The notes beneath the pieces were generated by a model. That model was not told the origin of the DNA. It ran no database searches and was given only the letters and a program-made list of their open reading frames with translations. Shown piece after piece: positions 60,131 to 64,000 of a stretch of DNA of 64,000 nt. Location: contig JBNKWZ010000003.1 in NCBI GenBank assembly GCA_050300015.1, forward strand, positions 1 through 64,000, in the 5' to 3' direction. How positions within the stretch are numbered: position 1 is the first letter of the stretch; the number at the start of each line of letters is the position of its first letter. Origin of the DNA: CAYZQH01 sp050300015. GTDB taxonomy: Bacteria; Pseudomonadota; Gammaproteobacteria; Pseudomonadales; Cellvibrionaceae. A program made the translations under genes and the position numbers.

Positions 60131-63100
60131 TTACAAGCTGGTAGGTTGATGTTTTTGTAACTGGGTGATCAATTGTTGCTCTTCAATCGGCTTTGATAGG
60201 TAATCGTCCATTCCACACGCTTTGCATTTATCCTCATCACCTTTCATGGCATTTGCGGTCAGCGCGATAATGGGGATGTTTTGGCAATGCTTGCCTGCAG
60301 CGCCTTGACGAATCTTCCGAGTGGCGGCATAGCCATCCAATACCGGCATTTGGCAATCCATCAGTACGGCAGTGAAGGGCGGCGTGACGGCTTGTTTTAG
60401 CTTGTGTAGCGCTTCTTGTCCATTGTTGGCCACCTCGGTTTCAATGCCCAAATCTTCCATGAGCATCAATACCACTTCTTGGTTGACGGCATTGTCTTCC
60501 ACAAGCAGTATTTTCATGCGTCGAGACCAAGCTGGATGAGGCTGTGGTGCGCTTTTAATCGGTGTTTGCGTAAAACTTTCGTCTACCAATTGTTTGACCA
60601 CTTTTATCAGGTTATCGGTATGAATGGGGCGCTGGAGTTCCGCTGTAAAGTGCAAGGGTGGCACGCTTGGCTTTTCGGATGACGAAATTGCGGAGCACCA
60701 GTGTACCAGGCGGAGGTCTGGGTGGCTTTGCAGTTGTGCCATACAGGCATCTGAGAGTGTATGCACGGGAAATTGCCCGACCACCAAGCAATGCTTTCTA
60801 GCGTCATCTAAGGATTGAGCCCAGTTTAAGACGTCGCCTTCAATTTGCGTGCACTGAACCTCGGCACCCAGCGCGCACAATTGTTGTTGTAGCAAGTCGC
60901 GATGAATGCGGTTGGTATCTAACACTAAGACGTTCAAAGCCTTGGCGTTACACAAATCGATGACATTGCGGTTTATGCGACTGGGTACAAGGGTGGTGGT
61001 GAAGGTAAAACTACTACCTTCCCCCAGAGTGCTTTCGACCATTATGTCGCCACCCATCAACCGGCATAGTCGTTTGCAAATGGCCAATCCCAAACCCGTA
61101 CCGCCAAATTCACGGGTGGTGGAGCCATCTACCTGAGTAAATGGATCAAACAAGGTGTTGAACTTTTCGGCCGGAATGCCAATGCCTGTATCGGTGATAG
61201 TGACGACCAGTTTTTTACTTTGATCTTGGTCGGAGAAGGCGACCTTCACCAGTACATAGCCTGAGGGTGTGAATTTAATGGCATTGCCGATTAAATTGGT
61301 GAGCACCTGTTGGATGCGGTTGGGGTCTCCTTTGGCCATGGGCTCATTCAGTGAGTGCTGGTCAACCATCAGCTCAATTCCAGCTTCTGCCGCTTTTAGA
61401 AGAAATGTGCCGATGACATCATCGACCATGGAGCGTACATCAAAATCCAGGTATTCCAAGCTTAACTTTCCAGCATCTATTTTGGAAAAATCTAAAATGT
61501 CATTGATGATGGTGAGAAGAGATTCTGCACTGTGCTGGGCGATAGTGGCTTGGTGTGATTGTTTCTCATTGAGAGGGCTTTTTCTTAAGAGATTGATCAT
61601 ACCTAAAATTCCATTTAAAGGTGTTCGAATCTCATGGCTCATAATGGCCAAAAATTCACTTTTTGCTCGTGCCGCCGATTCGGCTACATTTTTGGATTTT
61701 ATAAGTTCCTTTTGAGCCTCGTCGCGCTCTCTTTGTGCGCGTACGTTTTCAATAATTTGGCCTATGGTGTGGGTCAAGGGCTCTAACCAATCGATTATCG
61801 ATTGCGAATAACCTTTTTCGCGGTTGGCAATGGCAATGACGGCCAAGCCTTTGCCTTCTCTGATAATGGGTAATGCCAAAAACGTTGTTAAGGGTTGAAT
61901 GTTGTCATGATTATTGTGTTTAAACGAATTGCAAATGACGGGCTGCAGCGATTTAATGGCAGCGGTAATTAAATCGTTAATAGGCTCGGGGAATATGTGG
62001 GCGGTGTGTGGTGTATCGATACATCGCGGGTCCTTGTCTGTTTGCGAATTGTCGATGCTGGCTAAACGCGTGAAAAGATGTTCGCATTCGCGCTCAGAAT
62101 GGGTGTCAATTTCACCAATAATACCCATGTTGCTGTCGGTTAAATCCAGAAGGTGTGTCAGTACAGTGCGAAAAGCATAGTCGGTATTTTTGGCTTCAAT
62201 GATTTGAGATTGCGCATTGGCGATGCTTTTTAATAGGCGCATCTGTTTGGCTTGTAGGGCGTGCGCTTCGTACAGTTTGGCTTCGGCTTTTTTGCGCTCT
62301 GAGATATCTTCGATAATGCTCCAAATGACGGGCTTGCCTTTGCTGTCGTTGGTTAAAAGGCTGCTCATAGAAATGGGGAGTGTACGATTGTCCTGGCGCA
62401 CAAGCGTTTGCTCTATTGGCCCGATGTGACCATCGGTACGCAACTGCTCGTAGCGGTTTTGAGTGCCTTCGAGTGATTCGGGTGATCTCAAGTCAGTGTG
62501 GCGTCTCTCTTTCAATTCGGATAACGCATACCCTGAAAGGGTTTGTAAAGCACGGTTTACGCGCAGAAATTTCCCAGTGGCATAGTCGTTTAGTGCAATA
62601 CCCATGGGAGATAAGTCAAACAAGCCTTGAAGAAGTCCCTCGTTTTCACGGGTTCTTTGGCCATAGCGAATGGCCGTGACGGTTGGGATTAAAACGCAAA
62701 GTGCAATTAAGATCATAATCGCACGAATGGCCCAGGCATTTGGCGCAGTGGTAGCCCAACCCGCAATGGGGGTGGCGCCAATTTGCCAGTGGCCACCGGG
62801 GAGTATTACCTTAGCCGTTGCAGGACTATCGTTGAAGACCGCTTCGGAGCCATAAAAAACCTCGCCACGCTCACCGAGTCCGTCTTTGCCCCTTATGGCC
62901 AGTTTAAGATTGGGGTTGGCTTCATCCAAGAGGCTGGCTTTGTAAAATCGCTCTATATCAATAACCGTGGACACCAAGCCCCAAAAGCGTTGTCGGTTGT
63001 TGTGTAGGTTGAATACTGGAATTCTACCAATAATGCCTTGTCCACCTTGGGCCAGTGTTAAAGGGCCAGCAACGGCCATTTCGCCGGTCTCTTTTGCACG

Positions 63101-63544
63101 TAAAGCGGCCATTTTTTGAGAGGGGCTTTTGTTGTAGTCCAGGCCTAAGGCAGCCTCATTACCCCTTACGGGATACATATAGCGAATAATCAAGTCTGGT
63201 GCGGCCGCAATGTTAAGAAGCTGGTTGTGCCTGGAAATCAAATGCTCGCCAAGCCGAGCAAACTCATCTTGACTGATGTTGGGGTTGAGCGAAATGGCGG
63301 CTACCATTCCCTGAACAGCCTGTAGGTTGGAGGAAAGATTGCCTTCTAACCGAGCTCGGATGAGCGCAACTTCTTGCAGCACTGCCGTGCGTTCATCCTT
63401 TTGGTAATTGAGCAGTGTCAAATGGTCCACGTAAACCATAATCGCCATCAAAGACACCAGCAGTGAGGCAACGGCAGCTACCGCCCAAAGGCGGCTGGTG
63501 AATCTCGGTTTAACGGGCGGCGGGGTCGTCTGAGAGGCGCTCAT
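60131..63544 (-). CDS. Hybrid sensor histidine kinase (CHASE-PAS-GAF-HisKA-HATPase-REC)
   Basis: 1137 residues. Two membrane helices (about 19-38 and 274-293) enclose a CHASE-type periplasmic sensor (SLNPNISQDEFARLG, IIRYMYPVRGNEAALGLDY). Inside follow PAS (about 310-425), GAF (about 450-610), HisKA with FLAIMSHEIRTPLNG (H637), HATPase (NLIGNAIKFTPSG, DTGIGIP, GGTGLGLAIC), a receiver-like domain without a usable Asp (about 860-985: VLVLDTNRIHRDLL but LVVGQFP where the Asp should be), and a true receiver (about 1010-1130, LLVEDNAVNQEVV, VLMDCQMPVLDGYA with D1063, ALTANAM, DYLSKPI). No Hpt domain is present, so a separate phosphotransfer protein is needed. The CHASE ligand is unknown; no response regulator gene is adjacent. 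Confidence 0.95.
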   Translation of the reverse strand: MSASQTTPPPVKPRFTSRLWAVAAVASLLVSLMAIMVYVDHLTLLNYQKDERTAVLQEVALIRARLEGNLSSNLQAVQGMVAAISLNPNISQDEFARLGEHLISRHNQLLNIAAAPDLIIRYMYPVRGNEAALGLDYNKSPSQKMAALRAKETGEMAVAGPLTLAQGGQGIIGRIPVFNLHNNRQRFWGLVSTVIDIERFYKASLLDEANPNLKLAIRGKDGLGERGEVFYGSEAVFNDSPATAKVILPGGHWQIGATPIAGWATTAPNAWAIRAIMILIALCVLIPTVTAIRYGQRTRENEGLLQGLFDLSPMGIALNDYATGKFLRVNRALQTLSGYALSELKERRHTDLRSPESLEGTQNRYEQLRTDGHIGPIEQTLVRQDNRTLPISMSSLLTNDSKGKPVIWSIIEDISERKKAEAKLYEAHALQAKQMRLLKSIANAQSQIIEAKNTDYAFRTVLTHLLDLTDSNMGIIGEIDTHSERECEHLFTRLASIDNSQTDKDPRCIDTPHTAHIFPEPINDLITAAIKSLQPVICNSFKHNNHDNIQPLTTFLALPIIREGKGLAVIAIANREKGYSQSIIDWLEPLTHTIGQIIENVRAQRERDEAQKELIKSKNVAESAARAKSEFLAIMSHEIRTPLNGILGMINLLRKSPLNEKQSHQATIAQHSAESLLTIINDILDFSKIDAGKLSLEYLDFDVRSMVDDVIGTFLLKAAEAGIELMVDQHSLNEPMAKGDPNRIQQVLTNLIGNAIKFTPSGYVLVKVAFSDQDQSKKLVVTITDTGIGIPAEKFNTLFDPFTQVDGSTTREFGGTGLGLAICKRLCRLMGGDIMVESTLGEGSSFTFTTTLVPSRINRNVIDLCNAKALNVLVLDTNRIHRDLLQQQLCALGAEVQCTQIEGDVLNWAQSLDDARKHCLVVGQFPVHTLSDACMAQLQSHPDLRLVHWCSAISSSEKPSVPPLHFTAELQRPIHTDNLIKVVKQLVDESFTQTPIKSAPQPHPAWSRRMKILLVEDNAVNQEVVLMLMEDLGIETEVANNGQEALHKLKQAVTPPFTAVLMDCQMPVLDGYAATRKIRQGAAGKHCQNIPIIALTANAMKGDEDKCKACGMDDYLSKPIEEQQLITQLQKHQPTSL

Positions 63545-63691
63545 GAGGTCTTGTGCCTGTACGCACCGGCTGGCGCTGAATCAATCAGTGATGTACATAA
63601 ATTTATAGCACAGCCGGCAGAAGCTTGCCGTGGTCAATAGGCGGGTAAACGCGATAGAATGCGCGCCTTTCGCATTGGAAGTAGACCTTTT

Positions 63692-64000
63692 ATGGAATCT
63701 TTAACCTTACAGCCGATACATGCAGTGTCCGGTAGTGTAGTGCTCCCCGGTTCGAAGAGCCTGTCAAATCGCATATTGTTGCTGGCGGCTTTGGCAAAAG
63801 GGCAGACGCGTATTACCAATTTGTTGGTCAGTGACGATGTCAGCCATATGCTGAATGCACTGAAGGCCTTGGGTGTGCACTTTGAGCTGAGCGAAAATGG
63901 TACGGAGTGTTTGATCACGGGGCAGGCGGGGCCGTTGAGTTCATCGGTGCCGTTGACGTTGTTTTTGGGGAACGCCGGCACCGCCGTACGTCCGCTGGCT
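63692..64000 (+). CDS. aroA: 3-phosphoshikimate 1-carboxyvinyltransferase (EPSP synthase), 5' part
   Basis: The first 103 codons from the ATG at 63692 to the window edge. The substrate-binding segments of EPSP synthase are clear: LPGSKSLSNRILLLAALAKG (about 20-39), LLVSDDVSHMLNALKALGV and the strongly conserved LFLGNAGTAVRPLA at the cut end. The start MESLTLQPI fits the class I enzymes of gammaproteobacteria. It carries out the sixth step of the shikimate pathway in the cytoplasm. The remaining roughly 325 codons are outside the window. The minus-strand frame opposite it is only a shadow. Confidence 0.95.
   Translation, partial: MESLTLQPIHAVSGSVVLPGSKSLSNRILLLAALAKGQTRITNLLVSDDVSHMLNALKALGVHFELSENGTECLITGQAGPLSSSVPLTLFLGNAGTAVRPLA

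Noticed and set aside
63634..63981. Minus-strand frame at the right edge
   Set aside because: Antisense shadow of aroA, which has clear family motifs on the plus strand.
1..64000. tRNA, rRNA genes, prophage or integron
   Set aside because: No cloverleaf with a GTTCGA-type T-loop in a plausible context, no rRNA segment, and no phage structural or integrase genes were recognised by eye; a tRNAscan/Infernal run would be decisive.

Overview
The window looks like chromosomal DNA of a polysaccharide-degrading gammaproteobacterium of the Cellvibrio/Saccharophagus/Simiduia kind (order Cellvibrionales, probably marine). The basis is the set of secreted lipoproteins with long poly-serine linkers, the CBM6, thrombospondin-3, malectin and GH16 modules, and the housekeeping order SRP RNA-dnaX-ybaB-recR-rnd-ycgL-ycgN-slyX and arsC-wrbA-DUF2069-sppA next to yihY. 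The genus is an inference; no rRNA is present.

Layout. Positions 1-4400 are an accessory patch: the start of an IS630-like transposase gene, one end of a non-coding inverted-repeat element, a C-terminal scrap of a CBM2 cellulose-binding module, a MscS-type channel, a 23-bp tandem repeat, and a coupled pair of unrecognised genes (2575-4373) with an effector/immunity-like layout. From 4445 to 19733 come a CadC-like membrane transcription factor, small secreted proteins, three large lipoproteins (two of them zinc metallopeptidases), a flavin reductase, a bactofilin and an EEP-family nuclease. From 19964 to 23437 are an ExbD-like exported protein, an esterase, a rhomboid protease and a histone-H1/AlgP-like protein. 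These intergenic gaps hold copies of a MITE-like element not explained by any gene.

Positions 23537-35676 form a secreted carbohydrate cluster on the minus strand. It contains a 2333-residue protein (CBM4/9-like, four CBM6, sixteen thrombospondin-3 repeats, a PQQ-type sugar dehydrogenase propeller, malectin, a fascin-like domain and a di-haem cytochrome tail), a malectin-alpha/beta hydrolase lipoprotein, and a GH16 laminarinase-type lipoprotein. A perfect CRP-type palindrome and a widely spaced inverted repeat lie upstream of the giant gene. Together these suggest extracellular beta-glucan breakdown linked to sugar oxidation and electron transfer.

From 35752 on the content is mostly conserved: tag, a large membrane-anchored protein, sppA, DUF2069, wrbA, arsC-like (a coupled minus-strand operon), yihY, a CheY-like regulator, avtA, a YdiJ-type FAD/Fe-S dehydrogenase, moaE, the SRP RNA, and the dnaX operon. 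dnaX carries a textbook A AAA AAG slippery heptamer that should yield a 403-residue gamma-like product. A VWA protein with a long acidic cytoplasmic tail, a hybrid histidine kinase and the first 103 codons of aroA close the window.

Most noteworthy: the MITE-like family (four copies recognised by eye), the unknown two-gene pair at 2575-4373, the giant CBM/PQQ/haem protein with a recent 192-bp internal duplication, the dnaX frameshift site, and a galactose-binding-like domain shared by a metallopeptidase and the GH16 enzyme. All matches were made by eye without database searches.
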